From contig CAIIXF020000008.1 of the NCBI GenBank assembly GCA_903813345.2, positions 3,605,341 through 3,669,340 of the forward strand: a stretch of DNA of 64,000 nt, read 5' to 3'. Shown here piece after piece: positions 1-14,200 of the stretch. Positions within the stretch are counted from its first letter, which is position 1. Every line of letters begins with the position of its first letter. The translations under genes were made by a program, and so were the position numbers. Under the pieces are notes generated by a model that did not search any database, was not told the origin of the DNA, and was given only the letters and a program-made list of their open reading frames with translations. Source of the stretch: Owenia fusiformis (taxonomy: Eukaryota; Annelida; Polychaeta; Sabellida; Oweniidae).

Positions 1-2295
1 CTTTCTAATCTGCTCATTGGGTATAATCACTTAAACCACTAAGTTACCCACTTGTAAGTTTTTCTAGTAAAACAAAACTCACCTTGTTAAATACTGAGGT
101 TACTCCTGTAAATCATCATACTTGCATTAGATGTTTCAGTGAGGTTATATTTTTATTGCCTAAAATGCCAAAAATATTTATTCAGTGGTTTTCCTGACAG
201 AACTTAATTTGGCCCAAAACTCAAGCAATGTACTTTCGGATTTTATGGAATGTTTTATTGAAAGAATGTTTATAATCAGGACCCAAGTGCTATTTTAGTT
301 TAGACAGGGTAGCTATTAGTGTATATGTTTACCATGTAGTGTACTTATTTTGGGGTTGTCTTGCAATAAGTTTCTACCCCCCCTCCCTCAACGCCTCCCA
401 TTATCTTTTCTTCTAGCCTTACTCCAGGGGGAGATTGTGTAAGTATACGGAATGTTAGTATAGGTGGTTACGCAAAACTGATAACTTCAATTATAGGATC
501 TGTTTCTTAGTTCTTATTAGTAACTTGCAAGAATTTGGTGTTAGATTTATGAGTGGAGGATCTTTATATACTGTATCTCATTAGATCTTTGAATTTATGT
601 AACCTTTAACTTCAGTGAACTTAGCTGCACTTGACTTTTTCTGGAAATTGAGTCTAAGATTATATCTTGACTATAGAACCTGCACAGACTCACTGATCTG
701 CAGTCTCATTAGATCTTAATCCAGTTTTGAAGTTGTAATATAGATCTTTAGGCCTGAATAGTGTATAGATATGTTTTTAGGGGGTATATGATATTCTATT
801 ATCCAATTAGATGGAGTGTCACATATTGTGTTGCATCTCTTTATCATTAATCATGCTGCCCGTTTTCCTTCTCCAATCACTTGGTTGGATGCACCTAAAG
901 CATGTGGCAAACAGTAATGTGCAGTAACAGTAAAGCAATGTAATCTTTAAAATAATGAGTGATTTACCAGAATGTTTTGAATAGTAAGGTTTACTACTGT
1001 TTTTGGCTCACACAGTGAGCCTATGGGATCGACCAGGCGTACCTCTGTCCGTTGGTCCGTCCATCCATCTGTTGGTCCGTCCGTCCATCTGTTGGTCCGT
1101 CCGTCCATTCCTTGGTCCGTCCATCGGTCAACATTGGCCGCACAAATTAAAACTGCTATTCGGATTGAGTCATATCCACATTCATTTTATGCATATTCAT
1201 AATGCCTATTTGACCTATCATCGCCATTTCCCAAGTCCGCCCGGTTTCCGAGAAATTGCTGTAAATTCTAAACACTTTGTTGAAGTACTACAAATCCAAA
1301 TCAATATTTTTGTTTGAAAGTCAGGATATACATTCCTCTGAAGGTTCCAAACTGTGTGAGCACAGGACCGTGTGTCCTTTATTCTAGTTACAATTCAAAG
1401 TTTTCATATGAGTAAGTTGTCTGTTTCATGTCTTGGACATGCTTTATCAAAGCTTTGATACAATGGATCTACAAAGCATCTGTATGAACTGAAATATAAG
1501 AGGCCCTTGACCACATACTCGATCTGCCTCATTTACTCCCAGCAGGGGTACAAGATTGAAAAGTATCATATATAGTACATGATACATCCTTCTTCAAAGG
1601 ACTTCATTTATGCTTAAATTCAATACAAAATTAAATTTATACTTGTAAAATACCGGGCCTCAGTCCATGATAGTGAATGTGTTAGTATGATGGGCAAATC
1701 TTGTAAGTGCCACTTTTCAGACATTGACCATGCAGATGGGTCAGGTTTGTTTGGCATTATAAGTGTACTTGTTGATATCACCATAGAAACTGTGTACATT
1801 ATGGGATGCAAAGTCAAAGTAGCACAGTATATTGACTGGTTGAGCATGTATAATTGCATACAATTTGTTTTGGTTAGGTTTATTTATTTATTGGCATAAC
1901 CTAGTTATATTATATGGTTATACAAACATGTATATGGTAGATCAAAAGGAACAAAATTATTGTATTAATATTTCAATATAATACCACCAGTATTTTACAG
2001 TTACATGCATCTTTAAATATATATTTCTTTAAAGCCCATGTTTAGAGCTATAGCTCATGATATGTAGAAATAACCTTTCATCAATAATAAACAAGTATGA
2101 TGGTAATTCTATGAAAACAGGTGATTATCTTATATATCATGTCATTTTCCAGTTGTCATTAATGCCTGTACATTATCATACTTATTTGACCCTTCATGTT
2201 AAAAGTTATTTTTGACAAACCTACTTTAAAGTCTGTCTTAATTACTTTAGAGCAATTGCGACTTATTTACTTATGACTATAACTTATACTTTCAG
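1..2295. other. Non-coding stretch, probably RPAP1 intron
   Basis: No exon could be supported before the acceptor at 2294-2295. Because the first visible RPAP1 exon is internal (it starts in mid-codon), this stretch is most simply intron or intervening sequence of RPAP1. It holds one recognisable dispersed repeat (about 1003-1375). A small upstream exon cannot be excluded. Confidence 0.6.
1003..1375 (+). repeat. Dispersed TIR-like repeat, internally deleted copy
   Basis: The ends carry an inverted word (GCTCACACAGT near the left end, ACTGTGTGAGC near the right). The left third is a short minisatellite of GTCCGTCCATCTGTTG-like words (about 1039-1130). The rest matches the longer copy at 15303-16245 in two blocks, but the middle of about 650 bp present there is missing here. 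It is a non-autonomous element; I see no coding sequence. Confidence 0.7.
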
Positions 2296-5200
2296 GTTCG
2301 ATTTTGAAGGACACATCGTGGCATCTGAGGTTCCTGAACACCTAGGGCTTCATCACCATGGTGACGAGTCAAACAGGGCTGGTTACACACTTGAGGAACT
2401 GTTCACATTGGCCCGCAGTGCAAACCTACAACAGAGATTGTTGGCATTACAGGTTGTGGCAAGAATTATGCAAAATGTAAGATTTATTTTAATCTTTAAG
2501 TCACATATATGAAGCCTTCATTTTTATATATGAAATTTTTGTGGCCACCTCACAGGATCTGATGTAAGTCAAAACTTTGATAATCAAACTCACCAGAGCC
2601 AAATAGCCCAATCTTATTCTACCCAACTGTTGGTATGAACTGATGTATCTGTTATTTATTGCACCATTATGATCATGATGCCATCTTTATTTTGTGATGG
2701 AGTGAAATTCAAGCATTCGAATAATTGTTAAGGTTGCATTTACAGAGTGCTAACATTTCTGATCTGCTATGGAGATATATAAGTCTCACACATTCAGACC
2801 ATTTTCAAGCTGATCCAATCAATTCATTATCACATTGATAAATGCTTTGTTGCTGTCTGCATTAGAGTTTTTCAGGGACTAGGTCAAAATAATAATGTTT
2901 TTTGCAAAACTAAGATTTGATGAAGTTATCATTGTGAGGGTTTAATGGCTGGACTGACTTTCTCACATATGCCTGAGGCACAGGATTTGATTCTGTTTTT
3001 TCAATAACTTATCAAAGTGCTCAGTTTCAATGTTAATTATCTAGCAAATTCTGACTTTTTAAACCCCCACCCCACATCCTAATTAGTCCCACACATGATT
3101 GTCCCTTATTTTCAGGCCAAACAATGTGAGTTTGAGAAAGTTCTGCAGAGTCCAATCATTCCTTCTCTGCTTGATGCTGGAATCGTGTTCCTGCTTCGTT
3201 GGGCACTTGATGATAGTGTGGAGAGTATAATAGGTGGCGCTGTCCATGCTATACAAGCCTTACTGGTCAATAGCACTGATGAGGTATGTGTTTAGTGATA
3301 TGAGGTTCATCAGGATAAAATATAGTGTTGGGCTTATAATCCTACAATCCACTTTCATGAGATTGCTAAAAATTCAATAAAATTAAATGTTGATGAACAA
3401 TCAAATAATCTTGATCAACCACCTAAAGCAACTGACATTCAAGATTACAATATTACTAGTTTAAAACCTTATGACATTTCAGAGATGTTATGATAAAATG
3501 TGGAGTTGGTACAGAGGATATGAGATGCCACACTTGTTACCAAGCAATGTTGCTATGGAGACTGAGGATGAAGAAGAAAAAGATACAGAGACGGATGCTC
3601 AGCTTGTGAAAAAAGATGTTATCAAAGTAAGTGCAATTTCACCTTGTGTTTCATATTGTTTGAAGTGCAAAAAGGTAATATTTGAATCTTGTTAAATTGA
3701 TTTCAATTACCCTCCATACATCCATGTATACAGTATAGTTTTACATCTCTGTATTTAGGGTTTCCTTAGAATGGATCTTCTGCTTCGTTTGAGGTACATT
3801 CTGGAGAAGTGCAAGCCAACAGCCCCTGTTGTTGTGTCTGTTCTGCAAATACTCACCCGTATTGCTAGGCATACAACAGAATCTGCATATAAGGTTAGCT
3901 TTCATATAACTCTTAAGGCTCTATCTACGAGATATACTCATTGATTTTCATGAATCTCATATATATGGTCAGTGAGAGAAAACAATATAGTAATACACCA
4001 CACATAATTTTGTCGCCAACTTGCAATACAGCAATATTTGACAATTTTATTCAAAGATATTCCTGTGTTTTTTATTTAATTTGGAGTGATACGCTACAGA
4101 GGCAGTTTTAACCTTGTGTCCCTCATGCTCTCACTCTACTGAACAACTTCTCATTTATTATTAGGTGTTAAATTGTCCAAGGCTGATAAAGACTATTGTG
4201 AATAACTTCCTGCCTTTTACATGGAAGCCTTCGGGTGAGTAAATAGTTTGGTTATTATGTCACCACCAAAAGTAGTGACAATGGTCTCCATTTTTTGTGA
4301 CAGCGGTTGGTGGTTGATGTCCAATGGTTGGCATCCAGCGGTTGGCATCTGTAACAAGTTCTTACAACTACTTTTCCCTGACCTGGGAACGTTAGGGAAT
4401 TTTAGAATTCTGAGAAGGTCAGGGAAGTTCTTTTTTCAAGGTTAGGTTTTATTTATTTGCAATAAGATTTTACACTTGTTAACATACTAGGAAGGCCTAG
4501 GTAAAACATTACATTATTGGCCTCCCTTATATAAAATTTGCAAATTAACATATATTTACATCAGTTCTCAAAACATGTGTCCTGTCTTTTATAAGTGTTA
4601 CATCATCCTTATGGGAAATGTAAGGAATGAAATGATAATGATTGATGAAAGATGGGTTGAACTTTGTCTTTACAATCACGGATATGTATAAAGTATCAGA
4701 TGATTTTGTCAATAAGATTTGCTGATAAATTGGTAATTTCTTTGTTACATTCATTTGAAAGTTTACAATCTCCAAAAAGCATACATGTAAGCCAGGGAAG
4801 TGAGGGTGTAACTTTGAAAATTTGAGAATTGAACAGTTAATCGCTAAAATGAAGATACAAAATTAGAATAAAACTAAATTAAAACTACTAAAATCATATG
4901 CAATCTTGAAGTTCATATTATTTGTCCCTTTTGATAAAATATGTATTTTCTGGATAAATGTATACTGAATCTAACACCAAGAGATCTATTTTGATATAGC
5001 AAAATACACAGTGAAAGCATTTATGCCTCAGCTCTCCTTTTCTCACTTATTTCGTAGAATTCATTTCCTGTATATCATTTATTTTCAGATGATATTGTCC
5101 AACTGTCAGACATCTACGGACATCCATTATCTTGTGCAATCAAACTACTCAGAGTTCTCTCTACAACAGGTGTCAACATGGCCAGAATCATAGTAAGATG

Positions 5201-8200
5201 GATTTACTCCCAAATAGCAACAATTGACCCAAATACAGTGAGACCTGTCAAATGGAACACCTCTAGAAGAGAAACACCTCTGTTAATGGAACACTTTTTA
5301 GAGTCCAAAGACCAACTGACTTATGTTAAATGAATATATGGAACACCTCCCAAGTGGAACACTTTTTAGAGATACCAAATGTGTTCCACTTAGAAGGGTT
5401 TTACTGTACATTGATCTGTCGATTTTGTCTTGTCATTTGTAAAGACTGAATAAGTGAATTAATCAAGCGTCTTGTTTAAACTCATAACATCTCTAATAAC
5501 AGAGAAACCAGGGTTAATACAATAGATGTATGAAATACAAGTAGAAGGATATTGCATGTTTTGCTATCAATGACATCATTTATTTACTCATCAATTACTC
5601 AATATTTCAGGTTTCTGAGTACAAAATCCTGGACAGAATCAGTAGATTTATAATTCAGGAAACAAGGTGGGCACACATATTGTTTACTCCAAGGTAGACT
5701 GAGGGGCCTGGCTTATATTTTGAACTATTTAGACATAAGCTGACATACTGTTCTACTGTAGCATTGTACACAAAAATGTCCAAATATCTTCCCACAAAAA
5801 TTATACTTTTCGAGACACATTTTTGTCACACACATAATAGAGTCATCTATAATGTAATAAACTACTAACCCTGACCCTACTCTAAGTAATCTATAATATA
5901 GCAAATCTAAAACTAAAACCAGTGACTTGAATCTCCATGTCTGCCAAGGGATATTATAGAGTTCTGTAAGAGAATCTGAAACTATTTTCAGTGAACTTCA
6001 GTTGAATACAAAGGAGGCAGAGCTGCTATGTGTTGAAGCCTATAGACTTTGGGGACACTTCCTGGCATATGGATTAACATCAGAACATTTCCGAGACCTT
6101 TATTCAATCTTCATTACACAGCTACAAAATGTGCAACAGTTGAGTCATGACTGTGAAGGTTATCACCTTGAAAGGGCGGTGGCCATGATAAGACTGTTGC
6201 AAAGTTCTATTGAAGTTAGTGCTACTCATAGAAACCTTGCAGCGAAGTTGAAGAATGAGTAAGTTGTATTGATCACTCATATTGAAAAACATAATTTAAG
6301 GGCATGCTTAAACATTTACTACAATATTCAGGAACTGTATATCCTATGCTTAAATTTTGAAAATTAAGTAAACATAGAAATTAATTAAGACAATCAAAAT
6401 CAAATGTTAATACATTGTTTTACATTAAAGAAATGACTGCATCGATGATACATATGTGTTTATTTTTCATTTCCTACTTCATGCTACTTATGTGTTTTGC
6501 ATTTTTAGGCAAAAGAGTGATGAACCGAAAGAGCCTTTGCCATCCATAGATTGGACACATGCGGAAGGTCTGATTCAACCAATAGAAAGCCTTATGTCAA
6601 AACTTATGAAAGACTTCATGGGACATTTTACAATTAAGAAATACGACCTCTCTCTACTCTCAGCATGTGTCAACTGTGTCGCCACCTATTATGCAAAAGT
6701 AGCAAATCAGGTACTAGATATTTCTTTAATTTTATTTTATGAATAAGATGATATTTGTGACATTCATGTGCCTTACACTCACTGACTGTGTCTGATTTCA
6801 AATGTCAAAATACAAAATATGTTCTCTAACCATCTTTATAGTCAAAACTGACACAATGACGTACATATTAAAGGAAGTTCATGAATTTAAATTGAGGAAT
6901 ACATGCTCTATAAATAAAACTCTAATATGATTATCAAAATAGATGTACTTTTATGTTTCAAGTGGTAACCTCACATACACCTAAGCTTTGATTTATACTT
7001 TAAAGGTGACAGGAGATACGATAGCCCTGCTAAGCCACATTCAGAAAGTAGTAGATGATAATGTTGTGCCACTTCTCAACTCACATGCATTCTCTATGAT
7101 GTTAGGATATCTGAGGTAAGGAACTAACCCATTGCAGAGATTAACATTTACTCATGGTCATAGTTTCCTGATAACATTGATTGGAATATAAATTCAATGT
7201 ACATGGCATTTATTCAAAAATAGATAAGCATAAATTATTGTGTCAGTCAGTTAAAACACATTAGACGGAGTACTCCAAAATACTTAAAACCTTAGTGTAC
7301 TTGTATATCTAGAAGTTCTTTCAGTTGCATCTTAATGTTATGCCTCCAGTGAAAACTCAAATATCTTATCCGGCTTGACATCTTCACAACGAGAGATAAA
7401 CCCAGCACTGCCAGAACTTGCATGTTTGTGTGGCCAAGATGTGGTAGTCCCTGTATTGCAACAGAAAACCCCATACAATACATTTCTAGCTCTCCTACAT
7501 CTGGTTCATTCCTTAGGGAAGATTGATAAATCTGTTGTTCCAAAGGTAGGAAGAATACTGTAACTATATTGTATGTAATTTGAAGTATTGATGATTGACA
7601 TATATAGGAATTGTTTATGGAAGGAGAAAATACTATACTAATCATACATGCACAGAGAACTAATTACTAATTCATTTGAGGACGGAAATAATATACTCAT
7701 ATTTTTACTTATACATTTGTTCTTATACCATATTTTAGTACTAAATCTATGTAACATTTATGTTCTCTCACCTTTAGATGTTTAGCAAAATATTGGATGA
7801 TAAAGATGTTCTGAGCTACACCAGAAGAGTGTGTAAAATTAGAGATGGTGGCTTGGTTTCCCATTGGACAACACGCTTTGAAACATACATCCAGTTTTAC
7901 TTGGCTAAAATGGCAAACATGCAGGTATGAGAATAGTGTATTTTGCAAATATGGGGAATGTGTCTATGGCATGAGCAAGATCAATTTCAATGTTGACTTA
8001 AAGACAAGAGACAGTATATCTTACTAGTCTTTCTTAATTCCTTGATGATATGCTAGGCTAAAAAGCTTTTTTAATTTCACCACCTTGAAGTAATGAAATA
8101 TTGTTAAACCCATTTTTTGTCGCTGGTTGTTGTTGGCATTCTACATTGAAACACTTTAGTTATTGCAACCAAGTGGTTAGTGGTGGCATTTTGTTGTATA

Positions 8201-11200
8201 AATACTATATAACCAGTTGAAATATAGTGTGAATTTCATGATGCATGCTCAGTGTTTCTTTTTTTCCATATTCAGGTGGTATCGGATATGTCTGTTTTGC
8301 ACCAGATGTCACTAGCAGTGTTTACACGTCTCCATGACAATGATAGCCACATAGCACATGACCTGCTTTCAACTGTGCTGTTCAATCGGAACTTTATCAC
8401 GTAAGTATAAAAACAGTCTGACTTGTAGATGATAAATGTACTGCATGACTTGTATATAATGTATTAAGTATATGTCAAGAAGATTGGTATAAGCTAAATA
8501 GGTCAACTTGAGAGATATATATTGCTCAAAATTGGAAATATTAACAACTAATATTTCTTCATGCAACATTTTTTCTTACACATAGATTTACTTCATGTTC
8601 GTTGTTATTTCATATACTGTACAGTGAATCCCAAGAAGACAGTCTTACTTCAGAGGGTCTATCAGAGCTGACATTGCAGAAACCAGCAGATATCACCAGT
8701 GCTGCTTCCTTTACTACAACACCAACTAATAGAGCAACTCTTCTTGAGGATATATGCCAGTGTTTACCAAGTATAAGGGCAACTTATATGGCAACATTTG
8801 GTTCAATGGCAGCTGGCCTTCAGCAGTCAAGGTACTAAATAATAGTTGTCTACCATGCAGTTTAAACTAAATTTTTCATCTGATTCACTTTTTTGTAAAT
8901 CTTTGAAGTTGCCCCAGATGATGGGGAATGTACAGATGTATGTGACCTTGTTTTGATGTCAAGATCCTGCAAACCACTGCCTCTTGGTTTGGTTGCAACT
9001 GTTTCATGGTGTAGGTATCTGGTTACAAGGGTCATATAATCTAGAAGTATAGATATTCTAAATTAAATCTACATGTACAGGGTGTTTCATTAAATGCCTG
9101 CCAATACCTCAACTACCTACTATAACTCAAATGTCTAATTACAGAGCCAGGGCCCAAGGTTTGTGTAATGAGATAGAAAGTTTCCAGTGTGGAGCATTCA
9201 ACGGCTGTCTTGTCCCAAGAGACTGGATGTACCTGCCTCTAGTAGACCTCTACCAAAAATCAACATCTGGGTAAGTAAACTTTTCCCTTCTAATACTGAA
9301 ATTTTATGTACACAGAGCTTACTTGTCCAACATGCCATTGATCCATATGAGGTTTTAATCATTTACAGAAGGCCTTAGCTATAGCTATTTTTGACAACTA
9401 CATGTAGAAGTGCAACAAATCACTTAGTTTTTCTGTAATATGCTGGAAATAGAATGATTCATTAAAAAACTGATTTTGTAGTAGCTGCTTGCATGTGTGG
9501 GTTTTTCCATGTTATTGTGTATTTCTTCATGCTGTAAACACACAGTACATTTCTCAAAATCTTCCAGAGGAGATGTTTCAAACTGCAAAATTCTTTAATA
9601 AGTGAATTCATCAAAATTCTATTGTATATGAATAAATGTTTCCAGACAATTGAGTGATCTGATGGAAAATGTGCCACCTGCACTTGCATCTCATATAGCA
9701 GGTTGTTTGCGCTGGGTGTACCTTTTAGAGTGTTGGAGACCCCTTGAAACAGCATCAATCAACATGGCGATCAAAATATCAAGAACAATGTGCACATTTT
9801 TAGCAGGTATATTATACTGAAGTTTGAGTTTCCTCTAATGTTCCAAAATAAGTGTACATATATACTATAGAGTGTCAAAACAAGTAAAACAATATAGTCT
9901 AGAAGAAAGCCAAGAGGGGGTTGTTTTGGAGTATATACAATGTTTTATTGCATATGTTGGTCTGATGTGTTCTGATGAAGATTTGACAAATATGCAGTAA
10001 TGTTACCTTGAGCAATTTTTTGTAATATTCCATAAGTAGGGATTTTAAGAATCTAGTTTTAAGAACTTATATACTTGCTTTTACATGGTTTTAGTGATTT
10101 CATGTCACATTTACATGATTAACTTTGAACTGAACCTTGAAACTGATAAAAAGTAATGCCGTAATTAAGTGCTGAGTCAGCAGTAATAGTTATTTTTCTC
10201 ATTTCAATTGATTTTACATATCTTATCAATTTACAACCATATATTTGGACTTGAATGGTCAAAACTTAATGTTTTTAAGAACAAGCCTTAGGTTACTCTT
10301 TTGACTAAGATGTCAACTTTATTGATGTCAGCAAAATACTTCATCAAAATAGCAAAGCATTTTGTATTTTTATTGTATTTTATTTTGGATTGATTAATCC
10401 TCTTTCGCTGTTGTGAAAAATATATAACAGTATGCATTTTATTTAAAACATTTTCTGAACGAGAACAGTAATTACGCATGCACAATGATCTTGACAGAAC
10501 TGAAACCACATATTTTCAACAATATAGCGACAAGTTTTCCTAGCAGCTGGATACAGTTGGTCCATCACTTTTTTTCATGAAATATGAACAACTGGACCAA
10601 ACTGGTCAAACAGACCAGTCATGTTGGGTCAAGAGGTGATTTTTGGTCCCTGGACCAATGCCTATGCTGCACCCTGTGTGTTAGGTCAAAATGATATATG
10701 TATGCAATATGGAACCATCTCTAAATTTTGGGGACAATGAAGAGCAAATGGTCCTCCCCTAATATATAAGTAGAATGTATTTATAACATTCACACAACAA
10801 CATATTCACCAGGCAGAAAAACAATCAATACAAAAAGATAATTTTTTATTACCTATTAAATTATATGATCAGATTAAGGAACAATTTGTCAAATCGCAAA
10901 AGTGTTTTCTTTCAGAAATATGCTAAGAAAAAGAAGATTCTTTATTTTTGTTTTTTTGATTTTGACCATCACAGTGTTGTTTTATTCAGAAAAAGTTAGA
11001 ATAAAAACAATGAAGACTTCAAAAGAAGCAAAATCAGACACATCCCATATTACAGGAAATATGTTGACAACAGGAAAAAAGGATTACACAAAAAACTTTC
11101 TTTATATTGTGAATTCTGATCAATGCATAAGAGACTATCTTGTGGAAACAGACATGTTTGGGGACCCAGAGAATTTGGACGTGTTGGTATTGAGTTATAA

Positions 11201-14200
11201 AACTCCCTGCGAAGACTTGAAGTTAAACCATGTTAAATACATATTTGGCCCAAATACAACTTGGGCATCAGGAAGAAACAGTGCTTGGACATATGCGCAG
11301 AAACATCTTGGGAAATACTTGTATTATGTTTTCCTTGATGAGGATATCATACTGAAACCAACACTACCAAGAATTCTGAGTAAAGATGCACTGAATAAAC
11401 TGAACCTGAATATTTCCATACTGAGACAATTTGAAAATTTTCTACTGGATACACGACCTGCTGTTGGTGCGCCTCTACGATCAGTGTTTGACCCTTTGGG
11501 TATTTACGACTTTGACGAGTGTTGCCAAGGAGAAGACAATCATGACAAACTATGGAATCTCACAGAACGAATCCCAATGATACGATTTGATGAGTGTTTT
11601 GCAGCATTCCATAATAAAGCTATTGGGTATATAATGCCAATAGATGTACAATATGACGCAATAAGTTGGTGGGGAGCAGGACGGTACATCAACATGAAAT
11701 CATACTATTATTTTCACCGTCAGCTTGCACGATATACTCCCATGACTGTACATAATCCCCAGCATAAAGCTTATCCCCAAGGAATTATTCCATATGTGGA
11801 TATAATTAATAACATCAGATTCAAAGTTCCAATGTCTTATAGAAATTCAACAATCTTCATGCAGGATCTTAAAATTATGGCTGGTGATGGATGGTTAAGG
11901 CATATTCATATTCATCCATTGAAACCAACTTTTGAATTAGCTCCTATAAATGATGAAATACTTCCTTTCAAATATATTAACACCATTAGAAACTTTAAAT
12001 AATCAATTTACTATCTATAAAACCATATAAATAATTATTATAGAGCTGTCCAAAAGGCTTAAATCAGTATGCATTCAGACATTTCAGAATTTCAATCAAA
12101 TAAAGTCAGTCTTTTAGCAGACATCATTTGAACTGGCATTGATTTGACAAATATGCAGTAATGTTACCTTGAGCAATTTTTTCTGCAACCGGGTCAGAGG
12201 ATTTGTAATATTCCATAAGTAGCGATTTTAAGAATCTAGTTTTAAGAACTTATATCCTTGCTTTTACATGGTTTTAGTGATTTATGTCACATTTACATGA
12301 TTAACTTTGAACTGAACCTTGAAACTGATAAAAAGTAATGTCGTAATTAAGTGCTGAGTCAGGGGTAATAATTATTTTTCTCATTTCAATTGATTTTACA
12401 TATCTAATCAATTTAGAACCATATATTTGGACTTGAATGGTCAAAACTTAATGTTTTTAAGAACAAGGTTACTCTTTTAACTAAGATGTCAATTTTATTC
12501 GAAATATAATATGCTTTATTATATAAATGAGAATCACTAATTCTACCACATTCAAACCAGACAAATATACAATCTTAGATCTAGTTCGTTCAGAACAAAC
12601 ATTGGAAAATACTCTATAAGGAAGACAGGGTCAGACCTGTGGAACACTTTACCTCATAAAATTACTCATTCTAATACTCTTTCCACCTTCAAAAAGAATT
12701 TAAAATTACACTTGCTCAACATTTAACATCATTACTTAAAGAGAGAATAAGATCTAGCGAGCAGCCTAACAAAAAATTGTTTCAATTTTAGAATATTTGT
12801 TGTTCGTGTCATTCCCTTTCATGTCTATTTTCCAAAAGTGTACACTTTATTTTAGGAAAACTAAAGATTTTTACAATAATGTATTATTTTCTATAAGAAT
12901 GGTGACCATTCTTATTATTTGGGAGAATCTAAACATTTTTCACCCATTTTTTCACTTTGAATCTCTTGTAACTTTACTGATTTATAACATATTGTGAATC
13001 TTTTGGGAGATTGTATTTGAGACTGTAAGGAATAAATTGGTAGGTCAATTGTACATGTTGCTTGTAATTTTATCACCCCCATAGATCTGATTCTGCCTTT
13101 AATCAAGGTCTAACTTTTCTGGGGAAAAATCTCTTGAGTAAAAAATTAACTTTTATAGTGTGGGTAGAGGAGGATGGAGGATGTGACCAACTGAATGTGA
13201 AATATTTAGTGTTAATTTTTAATTTTAATGAGCACTGATTTCTTGTATGAGTTTTGCTACTTGTAAATATTTTTTGTTTAGTATAATATGGATCATATGC
13301 CCTTTGGGGTATCTTCCACTGTTGGGATTGTATTTGTATTCTTTGGAATTTGGGAAATAAATAAAAAAAAAATAAAAAAATAAAACGTGTTGTCTTGAGA
13401 GAATAAAATTACACAATCTTAAATCATCATAGTTGTAAAAGTTATTACACCATATAGTAAAAGTAGATAATTGAATGAAGTATATTTGGGGAAAGTTTGA
13501 ACATCCTACATGTAGCTTTACTAATAAAGATTCTATAAGTGGCATCCTCTGATCACAGGGCTTCAAAATCCAGAATATATTCTTTCTTTTTACTCCCTGC
13601 GATAAGCAGTTAGCATTTCCCCGATTAAGAACTCGCAATCTGATTGGCTGTCGCAACACTGCGACAGAAATCATGTATAAGTCATTGCGCATAATGTGAT
13701 AACGTGATTCAGTTAATCGGGCGCTCCCAAATTGGTTATAGCAGGGGGAAGAAGGAGGTACGGATTCTGTATACCTGTTTAGGAGGATCATAAGTGGGGG
13801 GGGGAGAGTTTGTGGGATATGGCATCTGTCAGGTGCATTGTTCTACTTGCATGTAGCAGAAATGACGGCCCTAGAAACTGAATGCATGAATCCTACCAGT
13901 ATGCGCTAAATGGTCAAGGAGGATTGGCTCCCAGAGTGCAACACCAATATTCTGTCCCATATATTGGCATGTGGTGAACCCCCTGTCAAAAATTCTCAAA
14001 AGTTTATTAATTAAATTAGGTAAGATTTAGCCCATCATGAGAAATCATGGCCTTCATATTTCTCGTTGAAGGCAGAAATATGTGATGAGTATCAGAATGG
14101 ATTTAACCATTTACTGTGGTCATGTAGACCTATGTAGGATAGTAGTCCCATTCAAATCTAAAACAAGGGCGGAATATCAAGGAGCATCAGAATATTAAAA

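Noticed and set aside
10902-10919. Upstream extension of the nested membrane-enzyme gene
   Set aside because: The codon at 10902 is GTG and the stretch reads as a polypyrimidine tract plus AG acceptor; the first ATG is at 10920.
9980-12499. LTR retrotransposon carrying the nested gene
   Set aside because: The direct repeats lack TG..CA ends, a target duplication and primer/polypurine sites.
13225-13791. 188-codon frame on the minus strand
   Set aside because: It runs through A/T homopolymer sequence and a small foldback, with no recognisable domain and poor codon structure.
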